Source of the DNA: SAR86 cluster bacterium SAR86B
GTDB lineage: Bacteria > Pseudomonadota > Gammaproteobacteria > Magnimaribacterales > D2472
Assembly: GCA_905182885.1 (NCBI GenBank)
Contig: CAJJCW010000001.1
Span: 186,001-250,000, forward strand
Reading direction: 5' to 3'
Length of the DNA stretch: 64,000 nt
Part shown: one piece after another, positions 10,293 to 20,836 of the stretch
Position numbering within the stretch: position 1 is the stretch's first letter
Layout: each line of letters opens with the position of its first letter
Notes under the pieces: model-generated
The model's database searches: none
The model's input: only the letters and a program-made list of their open reading frames with translations
Told to the model about the DNA's origin: nothing
Made by a program: the position numbers and the translations under genes

Positions 10293-10798
10293 TATGCTTG
10301 CTCAACCTTTTTCCCTCTTCTTGCAGCAACAGTCCCTGGAGACTCCATCGCGCTCAAAGCATTAATAGTGGCTCTAACAACATTTACAGGATTTGTAGAT
10401 CCGTAACATTTTGCTAAAACATTTTGAACACCAGCTAACTCGAGCACCGCTCTCATAGCTCCACCAGCAATAATACCTGTACCTTCTGAAGCTGGTTGCA
10501 TGTATACATTAGCAGCACCAAACTTAGCTTTAACTGGATACCAAATAGTAGTGTTGTTTAACTCGACATCAACCATATTTCTTCTAGCATTTTCCATAGC
10601 TTTCTGAATTGCCATAGGTACTTCTTTAGACTTACCTCTACCAAAACCAACTTTGCCATTTCCATCACCAACAACTGTAAGGGCTGTAAAACCAAAGATT
10701 CTTCCACCTTTAACAACTTTAGCTACTCTGTTTACCTGAACTAGCTTCTCTTCAAGAGCATCAGTTTGTTGATTATTTGTTGTATTATTTTCTCTCAT
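10292..10798 (-). CDS. rpsE: 30S ribosomal protein S5
   Basis: The 168-residue S5 has the dsRBD-like N-terminal domain ([20 protein letters not shown]) and the [18 protein letters not shown] loop. The C-terminal domain includes [17 protein letters not shown]. It contributes to decoding accuracy and mRNA unwinding at the entry site. It is placed between rplR and rpmD in the spc operon, with its stop overlapping the rpmD start. Confidence 0.98.
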   Translation of the reverse strand: MRENNTTNNQQTDALEEKLVQVNRVAKVVKGGRIFGFTALTVVGDGNGKVGFGRGKSKEVPMAIQKAMENARRNMVDVELNNTTIWYPVKAKFGAANVYMQPASEGTGIIAGGAMRAVLELAGVQNVLAKCYGSTNPVNVVRATINALSAMESPGTVAARRGKKVEQA

Positions 10799-10805
10799 AA
10801 TTTAA

Positions 10806-11153
10806 TTAAAACTCCAGACCTGCTTTTCTAGCTGAATCAGCTAGGGCTTTTATTCGGCCATGATATCTATATCCAGATCTATCAAAAACCACTTTTGTAA
10901 CTCCACTTTCAAGAGCTCTTTCAGCAACTCTTTTCCCGACAGTTTCAGCACCTTCAACATTGTTTGATTTAATTTTTAAATCTTTTTCATTAGTAGAAGC
11001 TGAGGCTATAACCTTAGTTCCAAGACTATCGAAGATCTGAGCATAAAAATGCTTAGATGATCTATGAACTGTCAATCTTGGTGATTCTTGTTCTCTAATT
11101 TTCATTCTAGTTTTCGTAGCTCTTCTTATTCTTGATATATTCTTAATACTCAT
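10806..11153 (-). CDS. rplR: 50S ribosomal protein L18
   Basis: The 115-residue L18 shows [17 protein letters not shown] and ends with [20 protein letters not shown], the 5S rRNA-binding signature, then ARKAGLEF. It delivers 5S rRNA to the central protuberance with L5. It lies 2 bases after rplF and 7 bases before rpsE. Confidence 0.98.
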   Translation of the reverse strand: MSIKNISRIRRATKTRMKIREQESPRLTVHRSSKHFYAQIFDSLGTKVIASASTNEKDLKIKSNNVEGAETVGKRVAERALESGVTKVVFDRSGYRYHGRIKALADSARKAGLEF

Positions 11154-11155
11154 TA

Positions 11156-11698
11156 CTATGCTCCAGCTGCTTTCTTGGCTTCTTTTCTTCTAACTACTTC
11201 ATCAGAGTATCTAACACCCTTACCTTTATAAGGCTCAGGAGGTCTAAATGCTCTAATCTCTGCAGCAGCTTGCCCAAGGATCTGTTTATTGAAACTTTTA
11301 AGCACTATTTCAGTATTTGAAGGAGTTTCTACCTCAACCTCTTCTGGAATTTGATAGCTAACAGGATGAGAAAAACCTAATGTTAACTCAAGATGCTTAC
11401 CTGTAGCTTTTGCTCTATAACCAACGCCTTTTAATTCTAATTTTTTTTCAAAGCCTTGTGACACTCCGACAATCATATTATTAACAAGCGCTCTTGTTGT
11501 TCCGGCCAATGCTGCTGATTGTTGATTTTCAGTATCATATTGAACAGTTATAACATTATCATTTATTTCTAAGGAGACGGTTTCAGGAACATCAAATTTC
11601 ATTGCTCCAATCTTGCCTTTAACATCTACAATGCTTCCCTCAAGATTGACAGTTACGCCATCAACAATTTGAATTGGGTTTTTTGCTACTCTAGACAT
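11156..11698 (-). CDS. rplF: 50S ribosomal protein L6
   Basis: The 180-residue L6 has the two-domain pattern, beginning [20 protein letters not shown]. The second domain contains [20 protein letters not shown] and the C-terminal [16 protein letters not shown]. It sits near the GTPase-associated centre. It lies 2 bases after rpsH and 2 bases before rplR. Confidence 0.98.
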   Translation of the reverse strand: MSRVAKNPIQIVDGVTVNLEGSIVDVKGKIGAMKFDVPETVSLEINDNVITVQYDTENQQSAALAGTTRALVNNMIVGVSQGFEKKLELKGVGYRAKATGKHLELTLGFSHPVSYQIPEEVEVETPSNTEIVLKSFNKQILGQAAAEIRAFRPPEPYKGKGVRYSDEVVRRKEAKKAAGA

Positions 11699-11700
11699 AA

Positions 11701-12096
11701 TTAAAATACCTCACAAAGGACTTCGCCACCGACATTTTTAGCTTTCGCTTGCTTGTCAGTCATTAAACCTTGATTGGTAGTAACAATAAGAGCTCCTAGG
11801 CCATTTTTAACAGACTTAATATCTGAAGAAGCTGAGTATCTTCTTAGACTAGGCTTACTAATTCTTTTAATGCTCTTAATTGCTGGAGCTTCATTAAAGT
11901 ACTTAAGTACTATCTTAATAGAAGGCTTTCCATCTTTTTCTGTTTTTTCACAACTTTTTAAATACCCTTCGGATATCAAAATATTAACTAATTCATGCTT
12001 TAACTTAGAATAAGGCGCATCAACGTGAACCTTTCCACGCATTAAGCCATTACGTATTCTTGTTAAACAATCTGCTATAGGATCTTGAAAACTCAT
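11701..12096 (-). CDS. rpsH: 30S ribosomal protein S8
   Basis: The 131-residue S8 begins MSFQDPIADCLTRIRNGLMR and ends NGLGALIVTTNQGLMTDKQA then KAKNVGGEVLCEVF, the normal C-terminal rRNA-binding domain. It is a primary 16S-binding protein. In E. coli it represses the spc operon by binding near the rplE start; I did not identify an equivalent mRNA fold here. It lies 9 bases after rpsN. Confidence 0.98.
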   Translation of the reverse strand: MSFQDPIADCLTRIRNGLMRGKVHVDAPYSKLKHELVNILISEGYLKSCEKTEKDGKPSIKIVLKYFNEAPAIKSIKRISKPSLRRYSASSDIKSVKNGLGALIVTTNQGLMTDKQAKAKNVGGEVLCEVF

Positions 12097-12105
12097 AATA
12101 TTATA

Positions 12106-12411
12106 TTACCAACTTGATTTAACTAAACCTGGGATATCGCCTCTCATAGCTGCTTCTCTTAGCTTTATTCTGCTAAGTCCAAACTTTCTATACACAGCAT
12201 GCGGTCTTCCAGTTACCTGACATCTTCTTACAACTCTTGAAGGGCTAGAGTTTCTTGGAAGTTTCTGTAACTTAACAGAAGCCTCATACCTCTCTTCACT
12301 CGTTGCTTTTTCATCGTTCATTATTGCTTTTAGGCTTACTCTTTTATCAGCAAACTTAGCAACTGTTTTAATTCGTTTAACTTCTCTTGCGATCATTGAT
12401 TTTTTTGCCAT
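12106..12411 (-). CDS. rpsN: 30S ribosomal protein S14 (zinc-free form)
   Basis: The 101-residue S14 ends [20 protein letters not shown] then KSSW. It is the long C-minus form: the CxxC pairs of the zinc-binding paralogue are absent, and only one Cys (RRCQVTGRP) is present. It is located in the 30S head. It lies between rplE and rpsH with gaps of 9 bases on each side. Confidence 0.98.
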   Translation of the reverse strand: MAKKSMIAREVKRIKTVAKFADKRVSLKAIMNDEKATSEERYEASVKLQKLPRNSSPSRVVRRCQVTGRPHAVYRKFGLSRIKLREAAMRGDIPGLVKSSW

Positions 12412-12420
12412 TTCTAATAC

Positions 12421-12960
12421 CTATTTTTTGAATGGAAATTGTAAAACTTCTAGTAAAGCTTTAGCATCTTCTTTGTTTGTTGCAGAAGTATTGATACATA
12501 CATCCATGCCTCTAATACTCGCTACAGTGTCATATTTAATTTCTGGAAAAATGATTTGCTCTTTAATTCCAAAATTATAATTACCCTGACCGTCAAATGA
12601 TTTAGGGTTTAGTCCTCTAAAATCTCTTTCTCTAGGAATGGCTACATCGATCAACCTTTCCATAAACTCATACATCTTGTTGCCTCTTAATGTGACTTTA
12701 CATCCTATAGGCCATCCTTCTCTTATTTTAAAACTTGCTACTGATTTTCTAGCTTTTGTTATAACTGGTCTTTGTCCTGCTATTGCCGCCATATCTGCTA
12801 CTGCAGTATCAAGATGCTTTTTATCGTTCGCAGCTTCCCCAACACCCATATTAATTACTACTTTAGTAAGCTTAGGCACTGCCATTATATTTTTTAAACC
12901 CAGCTTTTCTTGAAGAGTAACTCTTAATTCTTTATTGTATTTTTCTCTTAAATTTGCCAT
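12421..12960 (-). CDS. rplE: 50S ribosomal protein L5
   Basis: The 179-residue L5 contains [36 protein letters not shown] and the C-terminal region with [17 protein letters not shown]. It binds 5S rRNA in the central protuberance and contacts S13 and P-site tRNA. Its start codon directly abuts the rplX stop. Confidence 0.98.
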   Translation of the reverse strand: MANLREKYNKELRVTLQEKLGLKNIMAVPKLTKVVINMGVGEAANDKKHLDTAVADMAAIAGQRPVITKARKSVASFKIREGWPIGCKVTLRGNKMYEFMERLIDVAIPRERDFRGLNPKSFDGQGNYNFGIKEQIIFPEIKYDTVASIRGMDVCINTSATNKEDAKALLEVLQFPFKK

Positions 12961-13290
12961 TTACTTGATCTCTGTCTCATCTGATTTGAATAGTCTTATT
13001 TTCTTTCCATCTTTATCAACTGAATAAGCAATTCTATCTTTAGTTTTCTTACCAGGATTCCAGATAGCAAGGTTGGATAGATCAATAGCAGCTTCTTGCT
13101 CTACAACTCCACCAGTTACACCCATTTCTGGATTTGGCTTAGTATGTTTTTTAACCATATTAATGCCTGTAACAATTCCTTTATTTTTATTTTTAACAAT
13201 CTTTCTTAAAGGTCCCTTCTTGCCGGAATCTTTCCCTGCAACAACAACAACCTCATCGCCAACTCTTAATTTTGTTAGGGTAGTTTTCAT
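12961..13290 (-). CDS. rplX: 50S ribosomal protein L24
   Basis: The 109-residue L24 has an N-terminal KOW motif ([20 protein letters not shown]) and [17 protein letters not shown] near the middle. It is an assembly initiator at the 5' end of 23S rRNA. It is packed directly between rplN and rplE with no spacer. Confidence 0.98.
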   Translation of the reverse strand: MKTTLTKLRVGDEVVVVAGKDSGKKGPLRKIVKNKNKGIVTGINMVKKHTKPNPEMGVTGGVVEQEAAIDLSNLAIWNPGKKTKDRIAYSVDKDGKKIRLFKSDETEIK

Positions 13291-13659
13291 TTATATCACC
13301 TCTGGGGCTAGTGAAAGGATTTTCATGTGCTTCCCTTCTCTTAACTCTCTAGTTACAGGGCCAAATACTCTTGTACCAATTGGAGCTTTCTGGGCGTTAA
13401 CTAATACAGCAGCATTTTCATCAAATTTAATTAATGACCCATCTGATCTTCTAACGCCTTTTCTTGTTCTCACAATTAAAGCATCACATACCTGACCTTT
13501 TTTTACTTTTCCAGTAGGGATAGCTTCTCTAATAGCTACTTTAATAATATCTCCAATATTTGCATATCTTCTCTTCGATCCTCCAAGGACCTTGATACAC
13601 ATAACACTTCTTGCGCCACTATTATCAGCAATTTTTAGAATTGATTGCATTTGAATCAT
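13291..13659 (-). CDS. rplN: 50S ribosomal protein L14
   Basis: The 122-residue L14 begins [20 protein letters not shown] and contains [20 protein letters not shown] with a C-terminal FGPVTRELR. It binds 23S rRNA at the subunit interface and contacts the silencing factor RsfS. It begins the spc set. The start overlaps the rpsQ stop (TAATG-like), so S10 and spc genes look cotranscribed, and no separate spc promoter was seen. Confidence 0.98.
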   Translation of the reverse strand: MIQMQSILKIADNSGARSVMCIKVLGGSKRRYANIGDIIKVAIREAIPTGKVKKGQVCDALIVRTRKGVRRSDGSLIKFDENAAVLVNAQKAPIGTRVFGPVTRELREGKHMKILSLAPEVI

Positions 13660-13949
13660 TATTCAGTCTCCTCAATCTTTTCTTCTGTTACAACAGATGC
13701 GTTTGTAGTTCCTTCTGCAACTAAAACCCATGTTTTACTTTTAGAAATAGGCCTACATTCCTGAACAGTAACAACGTCACCCATTACAGCTGAGTTATCT
13801 TCATCATGCGCACGAACTTTAGTAGCTCTTTTCATAACTTTTCCGTATAACGGATGTTTTACTTTTCTTTCTATCCTTACAGTGATTGTCTTATCAGCTT
13901 TATCACTTATAACAACTCCTGTAAGTATTCTTGGATTAGTTGAAATCAT
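13659..13949 (-). CDS. rpsQ: 30S ribosomal protein S17
   Basis: S17 is recognised by [20 protein letters not shown] and [20 protein letters not shown]. It is a 96-residue OB-fold protein that binds helix 11 of 16S rRNA. The tail after [10 protein letters not shown] (about 18 residues, acidic) is slightly longer than in E. coli. It overlaps both rpmC and rplN by one base. Confidence 0.97.
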   Translation of the reverse strand: MISTNPRILTGVVISDKADKTITVRIERKVKHPLYGKVMKRATKVRAHDEDNSAVMGDVVTVQECRPISKSKTWVLVAEGTTNASVVTEEKIEETE

Positions 13950-14155
13950 TATTTACTATCCTGTATTTTTAATTCGTTCATTATTGTCTTAATTTTTGCT
14001 ATCTTTTTTCTAACTAGAGTTATCTGATTAGTTTCTTTCAGCTGTCCCGTTTTATGCTTAATTCTAAGATCAAACTGTTCCTTTCTTGCTACTATAAGTT
14101 CAGCACCAAGTTGGTCAACATTTTTCTTTCTTAGATCAGCTAATTCTTTGCTCAT
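13949..14155 (-). CDS. rpmC: 50S ribosomal protein L29
   Basis: The 68-residue helical protein begins [20 protein letters not shown] and ends [19 protein letters not shown], the two-helix hairpin of L29. It sits next to the tunnel exit with L23 and helps form the docking site for SRP and trigger factor. The start abuts the rplP stop. Confidence 0.96.
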   Translation of the reverse strand: MSKELADLRKKNVDQLGAELIVARKEQFDLRIKHKTGQLKETNQITLVRKKIAKIKTIMNELKIQDSK

Positions 14156-14566
14156 TTATACATCCTTCCTAATAAAATGTGTTTTTACAGGTAGTTTGGC
14201 AGCAGCTAATTTAAAAGCCTGTCTAGCTATATCCTCATCAATACCTGCCATTTCAAACATTACCTTTCCTGGCTGAACAAGAGCTACCCAATACTCAACA
14301 TTACCTTTACCTTTGCCCATACGAACTTCTAAAGGTTTTTTTGTTATAGGTTTGTCAGGGAAAATTCTTATCCAAATATTTCCACCCCTTTTAATATGTC
14401 TAGTCATGGCACGCCTAGCAGCTTCAATTTGACGAGCCGTTATACGACCTCTGTCAGAAGCAACAAGACCGAACCTTCCAAAGGCAACTGTGTTTCCGTT
14501 TTGTGCAAGACCTCTATTACGGCCTTTATGCATTTTTCTAAATTTTGTTTGTTTTGGTTGCAACAT
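14156..14566 (-). CDS. rplP: 50S ribosomal protein L16
   Basis: The 136-residue L16 begins [20 protein letters not shown] and contains [20 protein letters not shown] and [15 protein letters not shown]. It is a late-assembling protein that helps position A-site tRNA. It lies 9 bases after rpsC and abuts rpmC. Confidence 0.98.
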   Translation of the reverse strand: MLQPKQTKFRKMHKGRNRGLAQNGNTVAFGRFGLVASDRGRITARQIEAARRAMTRHIKRGGNIWIRIFPDKPITKKPLEVRMGKGKGNVEYWVALVQPGKVMFEMAGIDEDIARQAFKLAAAKLPVKTHFIRKDV

Positions 14567-14575
14567 AATATCTAA

Positions 14576-15232
14576 TTAAACTCCTAGATCTACTTTGTAA
14601 GGATCTTCAGTTATTTCACCTTTAAACACCCAGACTTTAATACCTATAATTCCATAAGTAGTTAATGCTTCTGCTGTTCCGTAATCAATATCAGCTCTTA
14701 AAGTGTGCAATGGAACTCTTCCTTCTCTATACCATTCAGTTCTTGCAATCTCAGCACCGTTTAATCTTCCTGAAACCTCTACTCTTACACCTTTAGCACT
14801 TTGTCTTAGAGCACTTTGAACAGTTCTTTTCATTGCTCTTCTAAACATGACTCTTTTTTCAAGTTGCTGTGCAACACCTTCAGCTAATATTTGAGCATCT
14901 AGATCAGGTTTTCTAACCTCTTTAATATTAATTTGAGATGGCTTCTTTACTATTTTTTCTATAGCTTTTTTCAGGTTATCAATTTCCTCGCCTCTTTTAC
15001 CAATAATAATTCCAGGTCTTGCTGTATGAATTGAGACAACAAAATTTTCTGCTGATCTCTCAAGCTCTATTTTACTTATAGAAGCATTTTTAAGATTTTT
15101 CTTAAAATATTCTCTTACTTTTAGGTCTTGGATTAGATAAGTAGAGAAATCTTTACCCTTTGCATACCAGTTAGCATTTTGCTTCTTGGAAGTTCCTAAT
15201 CTAAAACCAATTGGATTAACTTTTTGTCCCAT
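14576..15232 (-). CDS. rpsC: 30S ribosomal protein S3
   Basis: The 218-residue S3 begins [20 protein letters not shown]. It has a KH domain with [20 protein letters not shown], the GxxG RNA-binding loop being IGKRGEE, and ends [17 protein letters not shown]. It lines the mRNA entry tunnel with S4 and S5. Its start overlaps the rplV stop. Confidence 0.98.
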   Translation of the reverse strand: MGQKVNPIGFRLGTSKKQNANWYAKGKDFSTYLIQDLKVREYFKKNLKNASISKIELERSAENFVVSIHTARPGIIIGKRGEEIDNLKKAIEKIVKKPSQINIKEVRKPDLDAQILAEGVAQQLEKRVMFRRAMKRTVQSALRQSAKGVRVEVSGRLNGAEIARTEWYREGRVPLHTLRADIDYGTAEALTTYGIIGIKVWVFKGEITEDPYKVDLGV

Positions 15233-15570
15233 TATTTCGCCCCTTCAGCTAATATAATTTCAATATGGCATGACGGCTTGATGATCCTATCTGCTCTTCC
15301 TCTTGCTCTAGGCTTCATTCTCTTTAATCTCATACCTTGATTAACTATTATTGTTTTAACTGATAATAAATCTACATCAGCATTGTTGTTGTTTTCTGCA
15401 TTAGCAATAGCAGACTCTAGTAATTTCTTAATAATCGCAGAACCTTTTTGTTTGTTAAAAACTAAGAAATCCATTGCTTCTTGAACTGACTTACCTCTAA
15501 TTGCATTAGCAACCAGACCAGCTTTTTGAGGTGAAAGTCTAGTGCCTTTTAAATATGCTCTTGTTTCCAT
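15232..15570 (-). CDS. rplV: 50S ribosomal protein L22
   Basis: The 112-residue L22 begins [20 protein letters not shown] and has the tunnel-lining beta-hairpin region [20 protein letters not shown]. The Met-Lys-Arg stretch known as a macrolide-resistance site is unmodified. The start overlaps the rpsS stop by one base. Confidence 0.98.
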   Translation of the reverse strand: METRAYLKGTRLSPQKAGLVANAIRGKSVQEAMDFLVFNKQKGSAIIKKLLESAIANAENNNNADVDLLSVKTIIVNQGMRLKRMKPRARGRADRIIKPSCHIEIILAEGAK

Positions 15571-15842
15571 TATTTAGCCTTCCTATCGCCTGAATGCATT
15601 TTGAAAGTTCTTGTCATGGAAAACTCACCTAACTTGTGACCAACCATATCTTCATTGATATAGACTGGAATATGCTGTCTTCCGTTATGAACTGCAATGG
15701 TTAATCCAACCATTGATGGGTTAATCATTGATCTTCTTGACCAAGTTTTGATAGGTCTCTTGTCGTTCGAAGCTAAAGCAGCCTCGACTTTCTTTTCAAG
15801 AGATAAATCTATAAACGGTCCTTTTTTTAGTGATCTTGGCAT
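15570..15842 (-). CDS. rpsS: 30S ribosomal protein S19
   Basis: The 90-residue S19 begins [20 protein letters not shown] and contains [20 protein letters not shown] and [19 protein letters not shown]. It lies in the 30S head next to S13. It is 3 bases after rplB. Confidence 0.98.
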   Translation of the reverse strand: MPRSLKKGPFIDLSLEKKVEAALASNDKRPIKTWSRRSMINPSMVGLTIAVHNGRQHIPVYINEDMVGHKLGEFSMTRTFKMHSGDRKAK

Positions 15843-15845
15843 AGT

Positions 15846-16673
15846 CTATTTCCTGCTTCCTCTTCTTCTTATAATAAGGTCATTTGTTCGTTTGTTCTTT
15901 CTAGTCTTGTACCCTTTAGTTGGAACACCCCATGGAGTAGAAGGATGTCTTCCACCTGAAGTTCTTCCTTCACCACCACCATGTGGATGGTCTACAGGGT
16001 TCATCGCAACCCCTCTAACAGTAGGTCTAACACCTCTCCATCTTTTAGCTCCAGCTTTACCTAAAGATCTCAGATTATTTTCAGCATTTGATACAGATCC
16101 TAATGTTGCTCTACATTCCCATAGAACCTTTCTAGTCTCTCCAGATTGAAGCCTTAAGGTTGCATAAATACCTTCTTTAGCAATAAGCCTTGCTGATGTA
16201 CCTGCACTTCTAGCAATCTGAGCACCTTTAAGAGGCTTTAATTCAACGCAATGTACATTAGTTCCTAAAGGAATATCCTTTAGTTTCATAGAGTTGCCAA
16301 CTTTTATTTCACACTTATCAGCAGAAATAATCTTATCGCCAATATTTAATTTAGCTGGGGCAATTATGTATTTTCTTTCACCATCTGCATAAAGCATCAA
16401 AGCAATATGAGCTGATCTATTAGGATCGTATTCTATTCTCTCAACTGTAGCTGGAATATCAAACTTGTCTCTTTTAAAGTCTATTATTCTGTAATGCTGT
16501 TTATGGCCACCACCTTGGTGTCTTACAGTAATTCTTCCGTTATTATTTCTTCCACCATTCTTGGATTTAGCTTGTGTTAAAGACTTGAGTGGCTTTCCTT
16601 TATAAAGATCGCTCTTAATCTGAATGACACCACGTCTCCCTGGACTGGTAGGTTTAGCTTTTACTATTGCCAT
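15846..16673 (-). CDS. rplB: 50S ribosomal protein L2
   Basis: The 275-residue L2 has the conserved loop [13 protein letters not shown] whose His approaches the peptidyl-transferase centre, then GRHPSTPWG near the C terminus. It is required for subunit association and peptidyl transfer. It lies 2 bases after rplW. Confidence 0.99.
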   Translation of the reverse strand: MAIVKAKPTSPGRRGVIQIKSDLYKGKPLKSLTQAKSKNGGRNNNGRITVRHQGGGHKQHYRIIDFKRDKFDIPATVERIEYDPNRSAHIALMLYADGERKYIIAPAKLNIGDKIISADKCEIKVGNSMKLKDIPLGTNVHCVELKPLKGAQIARSAGTSARLIAKEGIYATLRLQSGETRKVLWECRATLGSVSNAENNLRSLGKAGAKRWRGVRPTVRGVAMNPVDHPHGGGEGRTSGGRHPSTPWGVPTKGYKTRKNKRTNDLIIRRRGSRK

Positions 16674-16675
16674 GA

Positions 16676-16972
16676 TTAGTTAATACCCTCAAACTGAATC
16701 TCTGAATCTTTACTTAAAGATACAAAGGCTTTTTTATAATCTGATCTCTTGTGAATACCGTTTCTATTTCTCTTTCTTTTACCTTTAACAATTGAGGTCG
16801 TTACCTTAGTAACTTCAACTTTAAATAACTCCTCTACCGCTTTCTTGATTTCTCTTTTATTCGCTGTTAGGTCAACTTTAAAAACAACTTGTTTGTTTAA
16901 TTCACCAACTCTAGCTGCTTTTTCGGTAACTATTGGGGCTTTAATTAAAGTAAATAATTTTTCGTTATGCAT
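16676..16972 (-). CDS. rplW: 50S ribosomal protein L23
   Basis: The 98-residue L23 contains [20 protein letters not shown] and [20 protein letters not shown]. It is the main docking site for trigger factor and SRP at the tunnel exit. Its start lies 8 bases inside rplD, consistent with coupled translation. Confidence 0.98.
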   Translation of the reverse strand: MHNEKLFTLIKAPIVTEKAARVGELNKQVVFKVDLTANKREIKKAVEELFKVEVTKVTTSIVKGKRKRNRNGIHKRSDYKKAFVSLSKDSEIQFEGIN

Positions 16973-17579
16973 CTATCCACTCCTCAATTTTTTTGAAGGC
17001 TTCAGCAGTAACAGCTACTTTATGAGCCTTTAGTAATGAAACTGGATTTATTTCTCTAACAGTAATAGCTTCGACATTTGGTATGTTTCTAGTAGATAAG
17101 TAGAAATTAACATCTAACTCATCTGTAATTATTAATACCTTGCTTAATGAAAACTCTTTTAAGAAATCATAAATAGCTTTAGTTTTAGGCTTTTCAAGAA
17201 CTGGATTTTCAATCGCAACTAGTCTATTTTGTCTAAGTAGCTCTGAAAATATAGATCTAATTGCAGCTTTGTACATTTTCTTGTTAATTTTCTTGCTGTA
17301 ATCTCTTGGAGTCGCAGCAAAAGTAACACCACCACCTCTCCAAAGAGGACTTCTAATTGTTCCTGCTCTAGCTCTACCTGTACCTTTCTGAGCGTAAGGC
17401 TTTTTACCACCACCACGAACTTCAGATCTAGTCTTTTGTTTAGAGGTTCCTTGACGGGAACCTGCCATGTAGCTTACAACAGCTTGATGTATTAAAGATT
17501 CGTTAAAATCTTTGCTAAAAGCATTATCAGATATATTAATATCTTTAGTCTTTGTATTTGATAGTAATTCTATTTTCAT
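16965..17579 (-). CDS. rplD: 50S ribosomal protein L4
   Basis: The 204-residue L4 contains YMAGSRQGTSKQKTRSEVRG and the tunnel loop KPYAQKGTGRARAGTIRSP. L4 is the autogenous repressor of the S10 operon in E. coli; the structured leader before rpsJ might be relevant but is far shorter than the E. coli one. It overlaps rplC by 4 bases (ATGA). Confidence 0.98.
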   Translation of the reverse strand: MKIELLSNTKTKDINISDNAFSKDFNESLIHQAVVSYMAGSRQGTSKQKTRSEVRGGGKKPYAQKGTGRARAGTIRSPLWRGGGVTFAATPRDYSKKINKKMYKAAIRSIFSELLRQNRLVAIENPVLEKPKTKAIYDFLKEFSLSKVLIITDELDVNFYLSTRNIPNVEAITVREINPVSLLKAHKVAVTAEAFKKIEEWIDA

Positions 17580-18211
17580 GATTTTTTAAGCGCTGGTTTG
17601 ATTTTTAAATCAGATCCATTGAAACCTGGAACTGCACCTTTAATATATAAAACGTTATTTTCAACATCAAGCTCAACGATCTTTAAACTCTGAACAGTTT
17701 TTTGCTCGTGACCCATGTGACCTGACATCTTTTTACCTTTCCAAACTCTACCAGGTGTTTGACACTGACCGATAGAACCATGGGCTCTATGAGATAGCGA
17801 GTTACCGTGAGTAGCGTCTTGCATAGCAAAGTTGTGACGTTTAATGACACCAGCGTAACCTTTACCTTTTGATGTGCCTGTTACGTCTACGTACTGACCA
17901 ACTTCAAACATGTCAGCAGTTAGATGTGCTCCAACTTTAAATTCGTCAGAGATTTCTTTATCAGATCTAAATTCAGCCAGAATGCCTGGTGTAAGATTGA
18001 TCTTTTTAAAGAATTCACTTTTTGATTTGTTAACATTGTTCGATTTTGTAACTTTAGATACAACAAAAGCATTATATCCATCTCTTTGAGATGTTTTAAT
18101 GTCTGCTAAAAAGTTACCACAAACCGAAATTGCAGTTACTGGGATTGCTGCTCCGTCTTCAAGAAAAAGACGTGACATGCCAGCTTTTTTACCTATTAAG
18201 CCTATGCTCAA
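17576..18211 (-). CDS. rplC: 50S ribosomal protein L3
   Basis: The 211-residue L3 begins MSIGLIGKKAGMSRLFLEDG and contains GNSLSHRAHGSIGQCQTPGR followed by VWKGKKMSGHMG. The Gln in SIGQCQTPG is at the position methylated by PrmB in relatives. It is an early-assembly protein reaching the peptidyl-transferase centre. It is 61 bases downstream of rpsJ, a comparatively long gap for this block. Confidence 0.98.
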   Translation of the reverse strand: MSIGLIGKKAGMSRLFLEDGAAIPVTAISVCGNFLADIKTSQRDGYNAFVVSKVTKSNNVNKSKSEFFKKINLTPGILAEFRSDKEISDEFKVGAHLTADMFEVGQYVDVTGTSKGKGYAGVIKRHNFAMQDATHGNSLSHRAHGSIGQCQTPGRVWKGKKMSGHMGHEQKTVQSLKIVELDVENNVLYIKGAVPGFNGSDLKIKPALKKS

Positions 18212-18272
18212 TTTAATCTCCTTTTACGGGGCTTATAACCCTCTATGGCCGCGTTCGCGTTAAATAAATGAA

Positions 18273-18584
18273 TTAACCCAAGCTAATTTGAACGTCTACC
18301 CCTGAAGATAGATCTAATTTCATCAAAGCATCAACTGTTTTATCAGTTGGTTGGATTATATCCATAAGTCTTTTATATGTAACAATCTCATACTGGTCTC
18401 TAGCATCTTTATCTTTATGCGGAGATTTCAATATTGTTGTTCTCTCTTTTTTAACTGGTAAGGGTATTGGTCCATTAACAATTGCGCCTGTTTTTTTAAC
18501 AGTCTCAACTATCAACTTAGCTGAAGCATCTATCAGTCTGTAATCAAAAGCTTTAAGCCTAATTCTGATTGATTGATTCTCCAT
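18273..18584 (-). CDS. rpsJ: 30S ribosomal protein S10 / NusE
   Basis: The 103-residue S10 contains [40 protein letters not shown] and [14 protein letters not shown]. Besides its place in the 30S head it acts as NusE, linking NusG (also encoded here) to the ribosome and to antitermination complexes. It is the first gene of the S10 set. A strong promoter and a 5' hairpin lie in the gap to fusA, where other gammaproteobacteria often have tufA. Confidence 0.98.
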   Translation of the reverse strand: MENQSIRIRLKAFDYRLIDASAKLIVETVKKTGAIVNGPIPLPVKKERTTILKSPHKDKDARDQYEIVTYKRLMDIIQPTDKTVDALMKLDLSSGVDVQISLG

Positions 18585-18620
18585 TTTTACCTTTATTTAT
18601 CCTATTAAATTATTCTTACT

Positions 18621-18645
18621 CACATTGTGCTTATTGCAAAATGTG
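18621..18645 (-). promoter_or_regulatory. stem-loop at the 5' end of the rpsJ leader
   Basis: An imperfect inverted repeat has arms CACATTGTG (18621-18629) and CAAAATGTG (18637-18645), with a single mismatch in nine pairs and a 7-base loop. It begins within a few bases of the start point predicted from the -10 box at 18650, so it would form at the extreme 5' end of the S10 mRNA. It may stabilise the mRNA or bind a regulator. The function is inferred; only the repeat is seen. Confidence 0.5.
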
Positions 18646-18649
18646 GCGT

Positions 18650-18678
18650 ATTCTAAGCTCATACTAGCTATACGTCAA
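18650..18678 (-). promoter_or_regulatory. sigma70-like promoter of the S10 operon
   Basis: On the minus strand, -35 TTGACG (18678-18673) and -10 TAGAAT (18655-18650) are separated by exactly 17 bases, upstream of rpsJ. The -35 box lies inside a perfect 7-base inverted repeat (18672-18690), described separately. Confidence 0.75.
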
Positions 18679-18690
18679 CAATATTGACGT
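18672..18690. promoter_or_regulatory. perfect palindrome overlapping the rpsJ -35 box
   Basis: ACGTCAA (18672-18678) and TTGACGT (18684-18690) are perfect inverted arms with a 5-base spacer. The left arm, read on the minus strand, supplies the -35 hexamer of the rpsJ promoter. It has no T-run and is therefore not a plausible terminator for fusA. A dimeric regulator binding here would block the promoter; alternatively the symmetry is a by-product of TTGACG hexamers. Confidence 0.45.
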
Positions 18691-18706
18691 CATTTACTAA
18701 TATAAT

Positions 18707-20809
18707 TTATGAGTTTTTTAATTGCTCAGCAATCATTTTAGGAACTTCACCATATTTAGTGAATTCCATTGTAAATGTTGCTCTACCTTGAGTGGCAGAT
18801 CTTAGGTCTGTGGCATATCCAAACATCTCAGCTAAAGGCACTTCCGAAGAAACCTCTTTACCAGATGGAATATCATCCATACCTAAAATAATACCTCTTC
18901 TTCTATTAAGATCTCCAACTACGTCTCCCATATGATCTTCAGGTGTCACTACAACTACCTTCATTATAGGCTCAAGAACAGCTGGATTTGCTTTCAAAGC
19001 ACCATCTTTAAGAGCATATGATCCTGCAATTTTAAATGCCATTTCATTAGAATCAACATCATGGAATGAACCATCAAATAATGTAGCTCTAAGTGCTAAT
19101 AATGGATATCCAGCAATACAACCATTTTTCATTTGCTCTTGAATACCTTTATTAACAGCTGGGATATATTCCTTAGGAACTGATCCACCAACAATTTTAT
19201 CTACAAATTCATATTCGTCGTCAAGTCCTAGAGGTTCAAGTTTTAACCATACGTGACCGTATTGGCCCTTACCACCACTCTGTCTAACAAACTTGCCTTC
19301 TATTTCTACAGTTTCCTTAATGGTTTCTCTATAAGAAACTTGAGGTTTACCTATATTAGCTTCTACTGAAAACTCTCTTCTCATCCTGTCTACAAGAACA
19401 TCTAAGTGAAGCTCTCCCATTCCAGATATAATTGTTTGACCTGACTCTTCGTCACTATGGACTCTAAAGGAAGGATCTTCTTGAGCTAGTTTACCTAGAG
19501 CTAGAGACATTTTTTCTTGGTCTGGTTTTGATTTAGGTTCAACAGCTACTGATATTACAGGTTCTGGGAAATCCATTCTTTCTAATACAATTGGTTTGTC
19601 TGGATTAGATAACGTATCACCGGTTGTAACATCTTTAAGACCGATACAGGCTGCAATATCCCCTGCTCTAACTTCTTTAATTTCTTCTCTGTTATTGGCA
19701 TGCATCTGAACCATTCTTCCAACTCTTTCCTTCTTTTGCTTAGTGGAATTAACAACAGCATCGCCTACTTTTAGGACACCTGAATAAACTCTTATGAATG
19801 TTAATGTTCCAACGAAGGGATCAGTGGCAATTTTAAAAGCAAGAGCTGAGAAAGGTTCTTCGTCAGATGATTTTCTTACATCTTCAACTTCATCTTCTTG
19901 ACTATTGTTTGGAATAACACCCTTTATTGCTTTAACTTCATCAGGTGCAGGAAGAAATTCGATGACTGCATCAAGCATGGCTTGAACGCCTTTGTTTTTA
20001 AAAGCCGAACCACATAAACCTACTATTAATTCATTAGCAAGGGATCTGATTCTAAGACCTGTTTTAATTTGTTCAATAGACAGCTCTCCAGATTCAAGAT
20101 ATGTATCCATTAGCTCTTCGTTAGCCTCAGCTGCTGCCTCTACCATCTCTTCTCTCAACTCATTACATCTCTCTAAAAGTTCTTCTGGAATCTCTTTGGA
20201 ATCAAATGTAAGACCTTGATCCTCTTCATTCCAGTAAATAGCACGCATATTGATTAAATCAACAACGCCTTTGAAATCTTCTTCTTCTCCAATGTTGTAT
20301 TGAATTGGAACAATGTTAGCGCCTAGTCTGTCTTTGATTTGAGCAACAACTCTATCAAAGTTTGCTCCAGCCCTATCCATTTTATTAACGAAAACAATTC
20401 TAGGTACTTCGTATCTATTAGCTTGTCTCCATACAGTTTCTGATTGAGGTTCAACTCCGGATGTAGCACAAAAAACTACCACAGCCCCATCTAGAACTCT
20501 TAATGATCTTTCAACTTCAATTGTAAAATCAACGTGACCTGGTGTGTCAATAATATTAACTCTGTGCTGTGGAAACTGTTGCTCCATACCACTCCAAAAA
20601 CATGTAGTAGCAGCAGAGGTAATTGTTATTCCTCTTTCTTGCTCCTGCTCCATCCAATCCATAGTAGCTGCGCCATCATGAACTTCACCTATTTTATGGG
20701 ATAAACCAGTATAAAAAAGAACCCTTTCTGTTGTAGTAGTTTTACCTGCATCAACGTGGGCACAAATCCCAACATTACGATATTTGTTTAAAACAATCTG
20801 TCTAGCCAT
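18707..20809 (-). CDS. fusA: elongation factor G
   Basis: This 700-residue translocase GTPase has P-loop [19 protein letters not shown] (about residues 17-35), switch [10 protein letters not shown] and NKMDRAG for guanine recognition. The later domains include [20 protein letters not shown] and the C-terminal [20 protein letters not shown]. It drives tRNA-mRNA translocation and, with RRF, ribosome recycling. It follows rpsG by 27 bases in the str operon. The usual next gene tufA is missing, and rpsJ with its own promoter comes next. Confidence 0.99.
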   Translation of the reverse strand: MARQIVLNKYRNVGICAHVDAGKTTTTERVLFYTGLSHKIGEVHDGAATMDWMEQEQERGITITSAATTCFWSGMEQQFPQHRVNIIDTPGHVDFTIEVERSLRVLDGAVVVFCATSGVEPQSETVWRQANRYEVPRIVFVNKMDRAGANFDRVVAQIKDRLGANIVPIQYNIGEEEDFKGVVDLINMRAIYWNEEDQGLTFDSKEIPEELLERCNELREEMVEAAAEANEELMDTYLESGELSIEQIKTGLRIRSLANELIVGLCGSAFKNKGVQAMLDAVIEFLPAPDEVKAIKGVIPNNSQEDEVEDVRKSSDEEPFSALAFKIATDPFVGTLTFIRVYSGVLKVGDAVVNSTKQKKERVGRMVQMHANNREEIKEVRAGDIAACIGLKDVTTGDTLSNPDKPIVLERMDFPEPVISVAVEPKSKPDQEKMSLALGKLAQEDPSFRVHSDEESGQTIISGMGELHLDVLVDRMRREFSVEANIGKPQVSYRETIKETVEIEGKFVRQSGGKGQYGHVWLKLEPLGLDDEYEFVDKIVGGSVPKEYIPAVNKGIQEQMKNGCIAGYPLLALRATLFDGSFHDVDSNEMAFKIAGSYALKDGALKANPAVLEPIMKVVVVTPEDHMGDVVGDLNRRRGIILGMDDIPSGKEVSSEVPLAEMFGYATDLRSATQGRATFTMEFTKYGEVPKMIAEQLKNS

Positions 20810-20836
20810 AATTTATACTTTATTAATGATTAATGA

